Assembly (NCBI GenBank): GCA_015680685.1
Contig: MNCI01026937.1
Location: 256,216 to 320,215, forward strand
Source of the DNA: Gnetum montanum
Lineage: Eukaryota; Streptophyta; Gnetopsida; Gnetales; Gnetaceae
Direction: 5' to 3'
DNA length: 64,000 nucleotides
Below, piece after piece: positions 12,987 to 25,278 of the stretch. The notes beneath the pieces are model-generated. The model was given only the letters and a program-made list of their open reading frames with translations, ran no database searches and was not told the DNA's origin. The first letter of the stretch is position 1, and every line of letters begins with the position of its first letter. Made by a program: the position numbers and the translations under genes.

Positions 12987-13499
12987 CTAAGGATCTACCA
13001 GGTGTCCATGTGGGGCATTTGAGTAGAAATGTTTCAGATTAAATGCATTAAAGTTCCTATGTAACTTATGTCCTTGCACGTCAACAATTTTGTATACATT
13101 GGGGCCAATGACATTTGTAATTTGGAATGGGCCTAACCACATAGGAGAGAACTTACTTTGAAGACTAGTTCGACCAAATGCTCTACCTCTTCTTAGGACT
13201 AGGTCTCCTATATTAAAGGCTTTACCTACATGTTTCTTGTCAAGCCATCATCTAATAATTTGTCGATGCTTAAGATTACGAAAATTAAGACCTAATCGTA
13301 ATTTTCTTGTTCTTTTTCTATCAAGCACTAAATTTAAATATTTCATAAGATAAATAGTTTTAGACCCTAGAAGTTCATCAAGTTCTTCTTTCATCCTAGT
13401 TTCAATCTTGGGTCTAACAGGTTTAAGTTTTTGTAAGTCATCAAATACAACTTCTTTAGGAATATGTTCAAGGGATATGTCATCATCAAAAGTTGGCAC
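12987..13499 (-). pseudogene. C-terminal fragment of gypsy integrase (element D)
   Basis: On the minus strand the fragment reads through a basic linker (KTIYLMKYLNLVLDRK) into GKAFNIGDLVLRR and then KFSPMWLGPFQI, ending YSNAPHGHLVDP and a stop. The GDLVL and W-GPF motifs are the hallmark of the small C-terminal domain of Ty3/gypsy integrases, which follows the catalytic core. At least one stop (near 13245) interrupts the frame. Upstream sits an acidic segment (EELDELL) and then, across about 240 bp of broken sequence, the protease. The RT, RNase H and integrase core that should lie between are absent, so the element could not move without help. Confidence 0.8.
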
Positions 13500-13737
13500 A
13501 CCTTCTAATGTTTTGATGGTTGGGATATCATTTGTATCTTTGTCCTCTCTTAAAGGTGGTGGGTCATCTAGAAGAAATCCATCGTGTTAATGATAAGGCA
13601 ACATTAGGGTTCGGTGGAATTTGTATGAGAGACAAGATTTATTTTTGTAGTTTTACTGACATAGTCATTTATAACATGTTCTCCATGCTCAACCTCAATA
13701 ACCCCAATGTTCTCCATGTTTTGGTTCTTCAAAATCA

Positions 13738-14112
13738 ATTTTGTTGATCAAAAGTTGTTATAACTTGCTTATAAAAGGGTTCTCTAGGTATAATCATGCA
13801 TTTAGATTTTCCTTTGATAGGGATTAAGAGTTCTAAGAAATTTGACCTAAAGAAGCCCCCAAACTTGGCTCCAAAAGTCCTAGATAAGAGCACATCATAT
13901 GTGGGTGACCTATCAACTACTAATATATCTATATAACATGTAAATGTAGGGTATGGTTTAAGTTGTACTTTCACTCCTTTTAATGACCCTAATATAGGTA
14001 CATTGGATCCATCGAGTTGAATCACACTTTTCATTTGGGGTGTCATTTGTGCTTCTAAGGTTTTACATACCTCAAGTGGCATGAAACTAATGGTTGCTCC
14101 AAAATCCATCAA
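13738..14112 (-). pseudogene. retropepsin-like aspartic protease fragment (element D)
   Basis: About 125 codons open on the minus strand. Near the N-terminus MDFGATISFMPLEV matches the protease active-site loop (usually D-S/T-G-A followed by a small or hydrophobic stretch). The catalytic Asp is kept but the next residue is Phe. Further on, a DVLLSRTF segment corresponds to the conserved I/V-L-G-R second motif, and the flap region contains a QLDGSNVPILG stretch. The enzyme would normally cut the Gag-Pol polyprotein inside the virus-like particle. It sits downstream of gag as expected, but is followed almost directly by the integrase tail. Confidence 0.75.
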
Positions 14113-14149
14113 ACAATTATGAACATTCTTTCCTAAAATAATCAGAGTT

Positions 14150-15511
14150 GTTAGGAAAGGAGGTTACTCTTTCATCATGGAATTACTTGCATTTTGAATT
14201 GATAGTGTGTTAGGAATTTTTGCGAATTGAACTTGCCTTTTGGGGATTGGGGATTTTCCTTTATTAGTTTTTGATCTATGAACTATCCCTTGGATCACAT
14301 CTTTCACTTTGTTAAACTGTAGAAGGTCATACATTGAAATGTTAGCTTTAACTCTTTTTAAATTGTCAACTAGATCATAAGTCTTATGTATGTCTTTAAC
14401 TTCTTGTTGAGGTGGAGTTCTTCTAAGTATAGAAGGGAGATTTGGTCATTGTGGAGCATTTGTTTGGGATGACTCAATTTGATTATTTGTGTTGTTTTGA
14501 CTAGAAACTTTTCTATTTGGAGGAGTATATGGATCATTCCTAGTTTGTTGTTGTGTGGTGTTCACAATGTTACTAAGTCTATAGTAGTGAGTGTTATGTG
14601 GGTTGGGATCACCTACCATAACTTGTTCTAATGAAGAAATCTCTTAATTTTATGTTTCATGGGGTACATTAAGGACCATAACAAGGGGTTTTCCATTTTG
14701 TTGACTTTAGGCATTGTCACCATATAATGCCAAGAATTGAGGACAAGTCCTCTTAGAATGTTGCCTAGTGCTATAGAGATGACAATAATAATCATTGATT
14801 GATGTACTAGGATTCTTAGATTGTATATGACCCTTGTTGTTGTTTTGTTTTAATTCAACTAATTCATTTGAAAGTTTTTGAAGTGAGGTTAATATTTGGG
14901 TCACTTGATTTTAACTACCAATGTTAAGGCTATGTAACTTATTTAGAATCTTAATTATTATTTCTTCCCCATGATTTGATGTTTTGAAATTTTAAACATC
15001 ATATCTTCTAATATCCATTCAAATATTTGTACCAATTGAAACTTGACTTCTTTATAAAAGATCACACAATCATCCATGTTGTGATTTCTGCAATAGGCTA
15101 ATCTATATGGCTCAAAAAAGAACTTCTAGAAGAACCTTTTTGTTTATAAATACCTATGTATCCAATATTTCCCATGTTTGGTTGGAATTGGTATAGGAAT
15201 TCCCATGGAAAAAATTCTTGTAGGCATAAGATATTAGCATCTAAATCTTGTAACTTTGCTAAGATGCATGGCTATCGATACTTATGCTAGTCCAAGGACC
15301 ATGGTGGACATAGTGGATGTTGTCTTTCACTAGCTATAGCTCTTGTGAGCACATTTGATGTTGTAGTTGTCATTCTCATTCTTGGATTCTTTCCTAGGTC
15401 ATTTCTCTTCATGGATATCATACATCTTGTTAGAATAAGATTATTACTCTCCATGTTATTCTGCTGTATGATTTGGTTGTAGGATGAATTGATATACATC
15501 TTCTTGACCAT
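14150..15511 (-). pseudogene. degenerate gag region (element D)
   Basis: The minus strand holds open pieces at 15511-15287 and 14904-14707, separated by stops and frameshifts. The later piece includes YYCHLYSTRQHSKRTCPQF, a decayed CCHC zinc knuckle with its first Cys lost and altered spacing, which normally binds genomic RNA at the end of Gag. It precedes the protease in the proper gag-pro order. A TTSLQKLSNELVELKQ-like coiled segment lies before the knuckle. The capsid core is too broken for me to align. Assignment rests on the knuckle and on gene order. Confidence 0.55.
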
Positions 15512-16157
15512 TCTAGTTCACCAACTAATTTTGTGTCAGTAACATATAGCTACATTATCTAACCTCTTAATGACATTTCTACCCCCCTTAAGACACTGAC
15601 TTCGACAATCTAACTAATGACACACTAGAGGCTAGAAAGCTAAGACTATCTATCTACATAGGTTAAGCACTTAATCACAAGGCCCAAGAGGTTAAATTTA
15701 TTAGTTTTAATAATTAAATTATTAGACATGGTTAGTTAGTCTATGTTATGACATTTTAAGGCATGGTTTAAGATATCATCTAATTATTAGATATTTAGAT
15801 GATAAATCTAACCTCACCATTGAGTTCAAAAGGGTGAAAAATGTTAGGAATGACTATTGATGTGTTAAAAATAGACATTGTATGTCCAAGTTATGCTAAA
15901 AATTGAGCTTTTGAAGGTCTTGAGGCACCATGTTGGACAAGGAGTAATAACTAATTTTTAGAGTTTTGTGGGATTGATCTAACATTGCCATTACATCTAG
16001 TAGGTTGAAATTCATAGGAAATGACTTTTTGTTCATTGAAAATAAAAACTATGGCTTTTGAAGTTTAAAAAATTTGTGATAAAAAATGAGACTTCCTAAG
16101 AGACCATCCATTCTAGCACTACTCTAGAATGAGCTTGCTTAGTAATAATTTTTATCC
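15512..16157. other. leader or flank between gag of D and element H
   Basis: No gene and no convincing PBS or LTR end. It is probably the 5' leader of D or older flanking DNA. Its natural continuation lies across element H at 49303 onward, because H inserted here. Confidence 0.4.
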
Positions 16158-16162
16158 AAAAT
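16158..16162. repeat. target-site duplication of H, left copy (AAAAT)
   Basis: AAAAT directly abuts the TGATGAGC end of the left LTR. The identical five bases follow the right LTR at 49298-49302. Five-base duplications are the rule for gypsy integrases. Confidence 0.8.
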
Positions 16163-17022
16163 TGATGAGCGATGGAGTATCCAACACCCAACCATACAAG
16201 ATACGAGTGTTCACGTGCAATGCTGGTCAAACTTCATAGATAAGGCAATGTGATTATACCAGTAATTAGTTAGCATTCACGATTTTTGTCTTCCCATGTG
16301 AGTTAGTAAAATCAATGTGTATGGTTTAACTCATGGTGAGGTGTATGATATTGATGTTGAATTGATCATTAAGCTCCTTGTAAACATGAAGTGAAAGTAG
16401 AGGTTTCTAGATCTAAGTTATAGTAAAACAAATCTAAACTACCCTATTTAATGAGCAATTGGTCCTAATCTTCTAGTCACATCTTGAAATTCATGTAACT
16501 ACTATTGGGATTGCCAAGTACCACACTACTGGGCATACCAAGTGATAATACTATTGGGTTACCAAGCAGTTACACTTATGTGCTTGATATTAGTTGTAGT
16601 TATTCTACTTAATGACACTAAAACTAAATTGCAAGTAATCGTAAACATGAACTATGAAAATAGTAAATAGTAAGCTAATTGGAAACAAAAATAAAACTAA
16701 GTGTTGCTACAATGATGTAGAGTAATCTCAATCTTTATTGTTGGTTATGCAATGCATCCAAGTACATCACACTCAAATAAAGATTTTATTCAATTACAAA
16801 ACATCACATTGTGGGCACACACTGCTAAGTATTAAATTCAAGAAAATAAACTAAAAGAGTTATGTTACTAAGCTATCAAATCCAATGCAGATCTATGCGT
16901 CTAAGTGTTGCTTATACAAGTTAGCATGCACCTCGCGATATTACTTATACAATAACATATGCTGAGATATGATACGATATAGTAACTATGATATTGTTGC
17001 CTTAAAATTTTTGGATTTACCA
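16163..17022 (-). mobile_element. 3' LTR of element H
   Basis: 860 bp. The minus strand runs from TGGTAAATCC to GCTCATCA (TG...CA). It matches the right LTR over its whole length. Near 16500-16570 an ACTA(C/T)TGGG-(A/T)TACCAAG unit repeats three times. A minus-strand AATAAAGATTGAG near 16728-16740 may be the polyadenylation signal. Confidence 0.85.
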
Positions 17023-17056
17023 AACCTCCATGATTGATTGAAAACTCGTCCTCAAG
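17023..17056 (-). other. PPT and pol-end motif of element H
   Basis: The minus strand reads CTTGAGGACGAGTTTTC (17056-17040), then ATCATGGAGGTT next to the LTR. It is the same arrangement as at 1025-1058 of A1. Confidence 0.65.
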
Positions 17057-17189
17057 TTAAAACAAAATGAGGATAGAGTTCCTTACAAAATTGGGAGGTA
17101 GATTTACATGACGTTGACTTCTATATACATGACTTTCTAGTGTCGTAGTGGAGTTTACAAAAATGAACACATGACATGATAATTTTGAA

Positions 17190-19990
17190 AAAAAAAAAAA
17201 AAAAATTTGGCAAGGTTGAGTGTAGCCTTATGTTGTTCTAGGTTGAGGTTGCTCTTCCATAGGTTTCTTCCCCTTGTTGTTAGGCTTCTTAAATGGGTAT
17301 TTGTTTAAGAGTGCTTGAAACTTCTCTTATTCCATTCTTAGATGGTGGACTATCCATGCTGATGAACCAATGTTTGATGGATTTGGTATGTTCCATGGAC
17401 ATGGTAGTTGCAGAAACATCTGATTGGCTTTAATGTACCACACCACAAATTGTCATCGCTCTTCTTCAAAAGCTATCACCTTTTCTCTAACTTCATGGTA
17501 GTCTATTAATCTTCTAGCTAGATTTTTTGCTACATCTGTTTGCCCCAAGTAGCCAACCTTAACTACTTCTATTTTTAAATTTGCTACTTGAAGTTTTTGT
17601 AGAGCATATTTTTAGTTTGCAAACTCTTTCTCATATAAGGCATAGGTGGCTACTACTTGCTGTTCTAGCTCATTTCTAGGCCTACCTACTATTAACATGG
17701 TCAAATTAGCATAACAAAGGTTTCCTAATGCCATGTATTCTTTTAAGTCCTCTATCTACAAGTCTTTATTTTTCACCTTTGCTTGATAGGTCTAGGTCAT
17801 GCTATCCAAGATGGATTGCCAATTAAGATTATATGTTGAAATAGAACTAAATTTGGCCTTTGCCACCTGGATCTCTTTCTCATTTATCTACTTGTACATG
17901 CCCACTTGGTCTCAGAAGTGTTCTTTAAGCCTTCCATGTTTCTTAGCCTCATTTTGCCACATGCTGATTTCATAGTTGATTTTTGCCTAATGGCATGTAC
18001 CTCCTTCATAGAGAGAGTTTTGTTTTCTCTTGCAAGGTGGCTCATATTTTGGTTGATCCTCATTAGTTGCTCTCTCAACTGATGGATACTTTCTTCTAAA
18101 GTCTTTTTTTGCTTTTCTACTATGGTTAACCTCATGTTGTCTACAATGAGTTATTTATTTTCTTTTTATAAGGTAGCAAGTGCTTTGGCATGGACATATG
18201 ATTGGGCTTTGGCTACTGAAGCATTTCATACTACCTTTTCTTTCTCATTAGCTATGTCTTTATTATTCTTAAGGATGAAATTGCTTAGTTTTAAATTGTG
18301 CTATCTAATCTGGTGTTATGAACTAAGTTGGATCTTTCCTTTTTGCTCTCAAGGCTACAAGCTCTTCTTGTAATCAACAAAGATCATTCTCATCATGCTC
18401 TACCTTGGTTTTAGCCATGATTAATTTTACTTTGGTAGCAACAATTAATTCAGACTATGTTTCAGTGACATCACTAGGAATATCATAGAGGTTTTTCATA
18501 ACTTGTCATATTTATAACAGTCTATCCAACACATCTTCATGTTTTGTAGGAGTCATAGAGGTACCAACTATTATTTGAGCATCCTTGGTTCCAAAGAGAT
18601 GGTGGCATAACAGGTACATTAAATGATTATTTGATGTGATTTTTGATCACTTTTGCGGTTCCCGTTGCATCATGGTGCTGCATTACCACAACTGTGGCTT
18701 CTTCCCTAGATTCAAGCACCACTTGGAATGATGTGACATTCCCAAAAATCTTTGTGATCATTGGGCCTCGCATCCTAATTGCAACAATATTTGTCCACTG
18801 GTAGGATTGGTTAAAATGGTTGGTCTCTTTGAATCATCAATAACTTTTAATAGATTCGCTTCTTCTCTACTTTTCCAACTGATAGTTTCTACAATTTGTT
18901 GTAGATGACTCATTGAAGGTCTATAATCTTGCTGTGGTGGTGGTGGAACTTGTGGTTGCTGCTATTATTGTCCTATGGTTTGGGTAGTCTCATTAGTGCT
19001 TGGTTCTTCTTCTAATTGGTCCTTTTTGAAAGGCACTCACTTGAGCATTTTAGTGTAGGAAGCATTCTATGCCTTCCTTAATGCATCATTTGTATACCCT
19101 AGGATTCCAGCTTGTTTACATAACTTCCAAATAAGGCAAGGAAATGAAAGTGTTAACTTCCTTTTTTTCTTTTCCTTGAACCAATTTTCGATTTCTATGA
19201 AGTAGAGGTGAGCGATGTTTGCATTGAATTTTTTCATTAATATTGCACTTCCTCTGGTTGTATATGTGAATATTCGATTCAATGTCTTAGTAGGAAATAG
19301 GTGATAAGTGCTAATTTTGAAATAGATATTTTCTTTTGTAGTTAATTCACTGTATTCTTTATCTTCCTTGCCATACACCCGCTACAACAATGCCTTCAGA
19401 TCTAGTTGATATTTATGCCAACTTTGCTCCTTGATTAGGCACATTCAATACCTCTACGATTACCTTAACTGAGTTAGATACTGAGATTGCTTCAATTTTG
19501 ACTATAGCACTAGCTTCTTGATTTTGCCAAAACTGGAGTGTTTCTCCTAGATATTACTCTCCATTGTTTATCAAAGTAGGCCGCAAAGGAGATGACTGAA
19601 GTTGGGCCTTAACAAATTTTGAAGCAAATTGCAAATATCAACCAAAGTTGAGTTCCACAATGATTGTTAACATGATAGATTTTTCCTGAATAACATGAAG
19701 GCATTCAAGTGACAGTGTGAGTTACTGTTCCTAGATGGGTACTAATGGAACATCCACTTCTACTTGAGCAGATTGCTTTGTGGTAGGAGTTTGTTGATGA
19801 ATGCTGAAGGATTGTGCCTCATGTTCTCCTTATTTTGCTTGCAAATTTTGCTCGCTCACTTGTCCTCTTCCACAACCTCGTGGTCTTTTGCTTATCGATC
19901 ATGGGAGTTCTCCTTGTGCTTCTCTTTTTGTGTCCATCTACAATTGATCAAGGGTTTGGAATTACTAGAGTATTCTTATAAATGAGCAAA
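17190..19990 (-). pseudogene. late extra ORF of element H (coiled coil and plant-transposon-protein-like segment)
   Basis: On the minus strand a piece at 19378-19067 reads YHLFPTKTLNRIFTYTTRG and later LTLSFPCLIWKLCKQAGI. This resembles the domain often annotated in plant gypsy elements as a putative plant transposon protein, whose hallmark is L-FP-LI-LC-AG(V/I). Next come a Gln/Pro-rich linker (QQPQVPPPPQQ, near 18930) and, at 18135-17884, a heptad-like coiled coil (TLEESIHQLREQLMRINQNM). Stops and frameshifts break it throughout. Position after protease and before the PPT fits the accessory ORF found late in Tat/Athila-type elements. Function is unknown. A poly-A run lies near 17188-17205. 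Confidence 0.45.
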
Positions 19991-22014
19991 AATTTGACAC
20001 CTTACTCATACCCTTAGTCATATCAAGTTCTCAGTTCATTATGATTGTAGTATTAGGAAATGTTCAATAACAACCCCATTAGTACTTTAAATGAGTGGCA
20101 TGATCAATTAGAAGTCTTCTTAAAGTTGTTTTGCCCTTAACATGAGTGATTTACTTTAAAAATTCTTAATATGTTTTATTAGACTTACCCCTATAATACC
20201 TTCTAGTTGTTAGTAATTTCAAAACAATCCACTCAAATTTCCCCTACTAGCACCCCCCCACAACTAAGGTGATCACTTCAGGATCACATAGATTTGAAAA
20301 TCATGCAAATCGAAGCAATAATGAACAAGTTATGGACATTAGAAGCTAGAGTGTTAGAGCTCTTAGCTACAAAGAAAAACTGGCAACAACTCCCTTCTTA
20401 GGAGATTCAAAAATGAAATTTTTTTTCTAACTCCTCCATACTATATATAGATTTTATGTTTGTGATATCGTAAATCCAACATTGTAGATGTGAATTCATA
20501 GGTGCCTACGATATTGTAGATATGATTTCACCATAGAAAAATCAAAATTTTAGAATGTTTTTCTTGGAAAAAATTGAGTCCCATAACATAGTTGGAAGAT
20601 ATGCATCATGTTGACAGGGTTTTGATATAGAGATGATTCTTTAGTTGTGAAAAATAAGCATTGAAAGTTTATGATTAAGGAATCTTGGGTGATGAAAGTA
20701 TATCAGGTATTGATGGAATGGATGAGAAAGATAACATTATTTTGTTATTAGAATGGATAGTGTAAATAATATGGGAAGTATTTTATTGTTATTTATTGGA
20801 GCTGAAAGGCTTAAGATGATGTGGAATCGCTTGGCAAATATAAGATAAAATAGTTATACAAGTAGGTCCTCCCCAAAGTAGGCTCTAGCTATTAATGCCC
20901 TTGTAAAACCACACCTAAAAGTATCCTTAGGAACTTAAGGAGTTGAATGTAACACATACCTATTTAGCAAAACACATGTTAATACCACCAAATGAAGAAA
21001 ATAACTCTATGTTACACAAAATCATAAGTTATAATTATTCAAATAGTGAGATGAAATGGGTTTAGAAGGAATTGTAGAAATCGGGATGTGAGGTAATCAT
21101 TAGCCTCTCTGTCCAAGATTTAAGCCAAGTCCAAACCACATCCAGTGACATTGCATTATTTCATCTCTTGGAATTATAATTGTAACACTATCAATGTTAC
21201 AGGGAGTATTGTCACTTGGCGTATTGTCCAAGGGAGGAGTCTATTCATGGTACTTTATTTTATTTTAAAATTTCTAAGAAGCCACCTACCTTTAGGCATG
21301 GGTAACATGTCTTTCCAGTGGAGCCCCTAGAAATTTATTCTATGCTCTTTTATTTTTTTAAATTGTGTAAACCTTTTAAGATATCACTTATTTTACTCTT
21401 ACTTCCATTTTTTGTTAGATCTACAAGGATATAATACAACTTTAGTAACATGATAGAACTCACAAGAATAATCTAGAAAGAATCCATAAGTCCCCTTGAT
21501 GTCACACCCTTTTCATTCCTCCTTGGTTCTTCACTTTTCTTTCTAGGCATAATGATCTCAAGTTTATTCTTAGTTTGATGATGGAAAGAATATCATTATG
21601 GTCATGGTAAGAACTTATTATTGGAATGGGTGGATGGATGATGTGGGCTTACTATGCAAATAATCAGTCTCTTATGATGTGATTTCATAGAGAAATTTTT
21701 ACCTTATTGGGCTACATCTTGCCTTTATTTAAATGTGTTTTATTGATGTTCAAAAATTATTTACAAAGGTTTTGAAACAAAGTATAAAAGAAATGGGAAA
21801 GATGGTAAAAATTATGAAAAAGTTTAAAAATGAAGAATGTTAAAGAATTGAAAAATATTAAAGAATGTAAAAAATTGAAGAAATGAGAAAGTATAAAAGA
21901 ATGTGAAAAATGAAAAGAATTGTAAAACATAAAAAAAGAAAAAGAAAAATCACTTATTAATTCCCCAAGTAATGATAGGGTGTCTCTCCCACAACTAAAC
22001 TCTTGGGCAAGTGT
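19991..22014. other. degenerate interior of element H
   Basis: Stop-rich in all frames, with simple AAAGAATG-type repetition near 21830-21930. I see no RT or integrase motif on either strand, although this is where they would lie in an autonomous element. Confidence 0.45.
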
Positions 22015-22870
22015 TCAGAAAATGCTCCATAGATCTTCTAGATCATACACTTTAGGTGGTTCTCTTACCATCTTTAGGGTTTTAACTTTGTTATAATTAT
22101 CCCATGTGATCGTGATGGTAGTTGAGTTTTGATCATCTAAGTTCTTTTTTTCCTTTATGACTACTCTATGTTTATGAGTTAATATTTTTGTTTCCAAGTC
22201 CTTAGTTGGAGTCATTTTTTTTTGAACAGAAATTGGTAAGTGGTTCATGTGTATCCATGCATATGTTTGACAAATTAAGGTTCTTAGTTAATGGCCACGA
22301 GGTGTCTTTTGGTTTTGTGGCTTTTGCTCTTCTTTTTGCAAACATTTGTGTTTCATTATTACTGTGGACTGGTATGGTGTCTGTGTTAGTATTTTGAATA
22401 TTCTATCCACTATTGCACCCTTCTCTTTTAACAGTTATGCATGGAATTCCTTGTGTATGGATGGCTCCATGTTTGCCCTCTTTTGAGATGTCCATGAATA
22501 AATCTCTCATGTTTAGCTTAGCATAAATTGTGTTAAGCCATGCCCTCTCCATGATGATTAGACATTTCTTATGAGTATCCTTTACATCAATCACCAAGAA
22601 GTTTGCTCGGTAGGACCACCCATTGATAGTGATTACTATGTTGTTAATTTATTCCAAAGGGATGGCAATAGATTGATCTGCAAGCTCCAACCTAATGTTG
22701 CATTTCTTAAATGATGGTAGGTTCCATGTTTGATATGTGTCATAGGAGATTAAATTGACTATAGAACCTGAGTCTAATAGAGCTTTGCATGATAGATTCC
22801 CAGCTACTCGTTGATAGATTAAAGAAAATCCTAGGTTAATTCACTTCTACAGGAGTGGCCCTACCTTAAT
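22015..22870 (-). pseudogene. retropepsin-like protease region (element H)
   Basis: The minus strand from about 22810 reads GNLSCKALLDSGSIVNLIS, the aspartic protease active-site loop (catalytic Asp in DSGS) with the usual hydrophobic run after it. Further on, NFLVIDVKDTHKKCLIIM followed by ERAWLNTIYAKLNM is a decayed version of the second conserved I-L-G-R-P-W-L motif. One in-frame stop lies near 22652. After a stop at 22403 the reading resumes at 22248-22015 with a basic, unrecognised segment. The protease would process the Gag polyprotein. Its upstream neighbour, gag, is now 23 kb away because B1 landed between them. Confidence 0.75.
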
Positions 22871-23127
22871 CTAATTGGTAACAACTATAGTGAGCATGAT
22901 AGTTTGTATTTTTGAGCTTGATGATGATGGAAGCTTGTCAAGAGCAAGAAGATCTATTTTAGGAGAAGATGATCTTGATGAAGCTTCTATTTTGCTAACT
23001 TTTTTCTGGACTTGTTCTAAAGAAAGGACATTTCTTTATTTGGCCCTTAGCATTGCTAGTGAGGTCTTCTATTCTTACATTCACTACCCTTGCAGCCTTC
23101 TTTTGCTATGGTTGTGATGGTAAGTAA
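22871..23127 (-). pseudogene. gag-protease linker of element H, left side of B1 insertion
   Basis: Minus-strand reading gives a broken segment with GYLPSQP, then QKKAARVVNVRIEDL, running toward the protease. It continues the Pro/Gln-rich tail of gag that ends at 45979 on the other side of B1. The reading frame is close to continuous across the two flanks, which supports the insertion point. Confidence 0.5.
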
Positions 23128-23133
23128 CCTTGC

Positions 23134-24783
23134 TGAAACATCACCAAATTTAGACTATGGCATCTCGATTGCAAATTTTGGCTAAGTGTTGACACTACAC
23201 TCTCCCTCAGTTGAGAGTCTAGTTAGCCTCTCATGGAGAGCATAGTTAGTAGGAAGGCCAATTTTGCAAATTTTTCTAAGTGTTGATGCTACGATCTTTC
23301 CTAGTTAAGATAGTAGTCAACCTCTCATGGAGAGCTTAGTCAGCATGAAGGCCATGTTTTTTGGAATTTTGGCTAAGTGTTGAGACTATGCTGAACCCCA
23401 GATGAGCGCATAGTTAACCTCTTGTAGAGAGTGTAGGCAGTAGGAAGCAAGTTTTTGCAAATTTTTTCTAGGTCTTGGAATTACGATCACCTAATTGAGA
23501 GCATAGTTATCCTCTAGTGAAGAGCATAGTATGCAAAAATCCATTTTCTCACAAATTTCACCAGTGTTGACAACTACGCTCTCCCCTAACCCAAAGCATA
23601 GCAGCCTCTTGTAGAGAGTGTAGTTAGCTAGAATAGTCTCTAATAGCCTCCACAGCATAGCAATGATGCTCAGCTTAGCTCTAGAATGCAGTTAACTTAC
23701 CATTGGAAAGTGTAGTTGGAAAAATACTCCTTTTTGTGATCCCTTATGCTCTAAAATTATAACTACACTTGACCCCACGAGAGAGCATGGAGAGCATAGT
23801 TCCATGAAGCATAGTCTCTAGCTTTCATTGTTAGGTACCTTGTAATGTTCTTAGCACACACATGTGGTTGGTAGCATAGTCATAGTCTCACAGTCTCGTA
23901 GAGTTTGGTAGAGCATAGCAAAGCACAATACCACCAGCCCCATTGATACATGACATGAATAGTGACTATGTTGAGTGTAGTCCCAACCATCCCCTCCACC
24001 ACATGGCAATAATCTTACATTTTCTACTAACCCTGGACCTATAAATACATGCATCCTCAAATTTTTCAGGGTTGGCAAATCTAAGGAGTGCTTGGGAGAA
24101 AATGAAAGGCATTTTGGTGATCCAGGAAGAGGCAAAGTTGTAGAGCACCATAGGCCCCCATAGCCCAACAAAACATTGTAGCCAATGGTACATCATGGTG
24201 GCCAACCTAGTAGATGCAAACACCTCGACGAAGTGCCAATCTTCATGACCAGACACCTTAGAGACTATGACTATGTTGTCCACTACACCTATTGTACACC
24301 ATGTACCTTTTAACCCCTTCTAGTGTTAACTATACTCAACCTGAGTTAGGGGTAGTGTTCTACTTCACACACTCTCTCCTTGCATTTTATACACTTTATT
24401 TACATTTTTTTTCACTGTCTTATTGCATAGTCACATTGGAAATATGCTTAGGCGGTAGTTTTTGTGCATTGACACCACCAACTTCACTAAAAATCTTAAC
24501 TACGCTTACCCCCTCAGGCACCTCTTAACTATGCTCAATCCCACTAACATCATAAACATTGCGAACACTGTAAACACTATTTGCACCCTTAGCATCATCT
24601 CACATCAACATTGTAGCTAACCATGCTACACCCCCTTGATGCATCTGGTAAGTCCTTAGTTGATCAAGTAGACCATCCAGGATGCCCCATCTCTATTTCC
24701 ATCAGGCCCTCATGTAGATTTGAGGTTAGGTTGTGCACTCGTGGACCTCAGTGTTCAAGCCACTAATGTTTTTGGTCATTATA
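23134..24783 (+). mobile_element. 5' LTR of B1
   Basis: Starts TGAAACATCACC and ends near GGTCATTATA. It matches 44107-45973 and, inverted, 53925-55454. The first 700 bp are internally repetitive, with imperfect units of about 100-150 bp containing TTTGGCTAAGTGTTGA and the motif GAGAGC(A/G)TAGT in both orientations (for example 23236-23246 forward, 23573-23583 reverse). The promoter TATAAATA is at 24040-24047, and the same box is at 45234 in the 3' LTR and 54634-54641 (minus) in B2. It interrupts the gag-protease region of H. Confidence 0.85.
24040..24047 (+). promoter_or_regulatory. TATA box in B1 5' LTR
   Basis: TATAAATA, preceded by GGACC, at the same place in all three B-family LTRs and in sense orientation for each element. 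Transcription of the element would start about 30 bp downstream. Confidence 0.6.
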
Positions 24784-24788
24784 GTTTT

Positions 24789-24812
24789 TGGCATTAGAAG
24801 GAGGATCGAACA
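24789..24812 (+). other. primer-binding site of B1
   Basis: TGGCATTAGAAGGAGG starts five bases after the LTR and runs on into ATCGAAC. The complement ends in ...GCCA and includes GTTCGAT, as expected for a tRNA 3' acceptor end plus T-loop. This argues for a real PBS with unusually long tRNA complementarity. I cannot name the tRNA. Confidence 0.6.
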
Positions 24813-25278
24813 ACTTCTTCAGACTCCGTTGTGTTTGTCTTGCATGCTCTCTACATCATAGTTATCTATCAACCTATTAGTATAGATTGGACCCCATAGT
24901 TAGTTCCCCCCAGGACCTCACATAGTAATCCAAATCACACTTGTTTCCATTGTTGCTAAGTTCCTATTCTCTTTAGTTGGAGCATAGTTGTCTCCAGCAT
25001 AGTCAGCATAGTCCACTCTATCACATAGAGTGCATAGTTAGCATAGTTCACTCTCCAGCGTGGAGAGTGTAGTCAGTGGTGTTAGGTGAGATAGAGTCAT
25101 TTTTAATGTAGTCCACCATGTTTTACAACTGGAAACCCTTGTAGTCTCCCCTTGTAACCTGATTTGCGATCATGAATCTAGATCAACCTTTGATGTTAGT
25201 GTCAAATGCACTCAACATCTTGTCCATCCAACAAGAGACTAGGATTGACAACCCTGCAAGCTTCGTGATGGCATGACC
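24813..25278 (+). other. 5' leader of B1
   Basis: Non-coding leader with several GCATAGT-type motifs like those in the LTR (for example around 24965-25070). No open gene is recognised. Confidence 0.5.
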
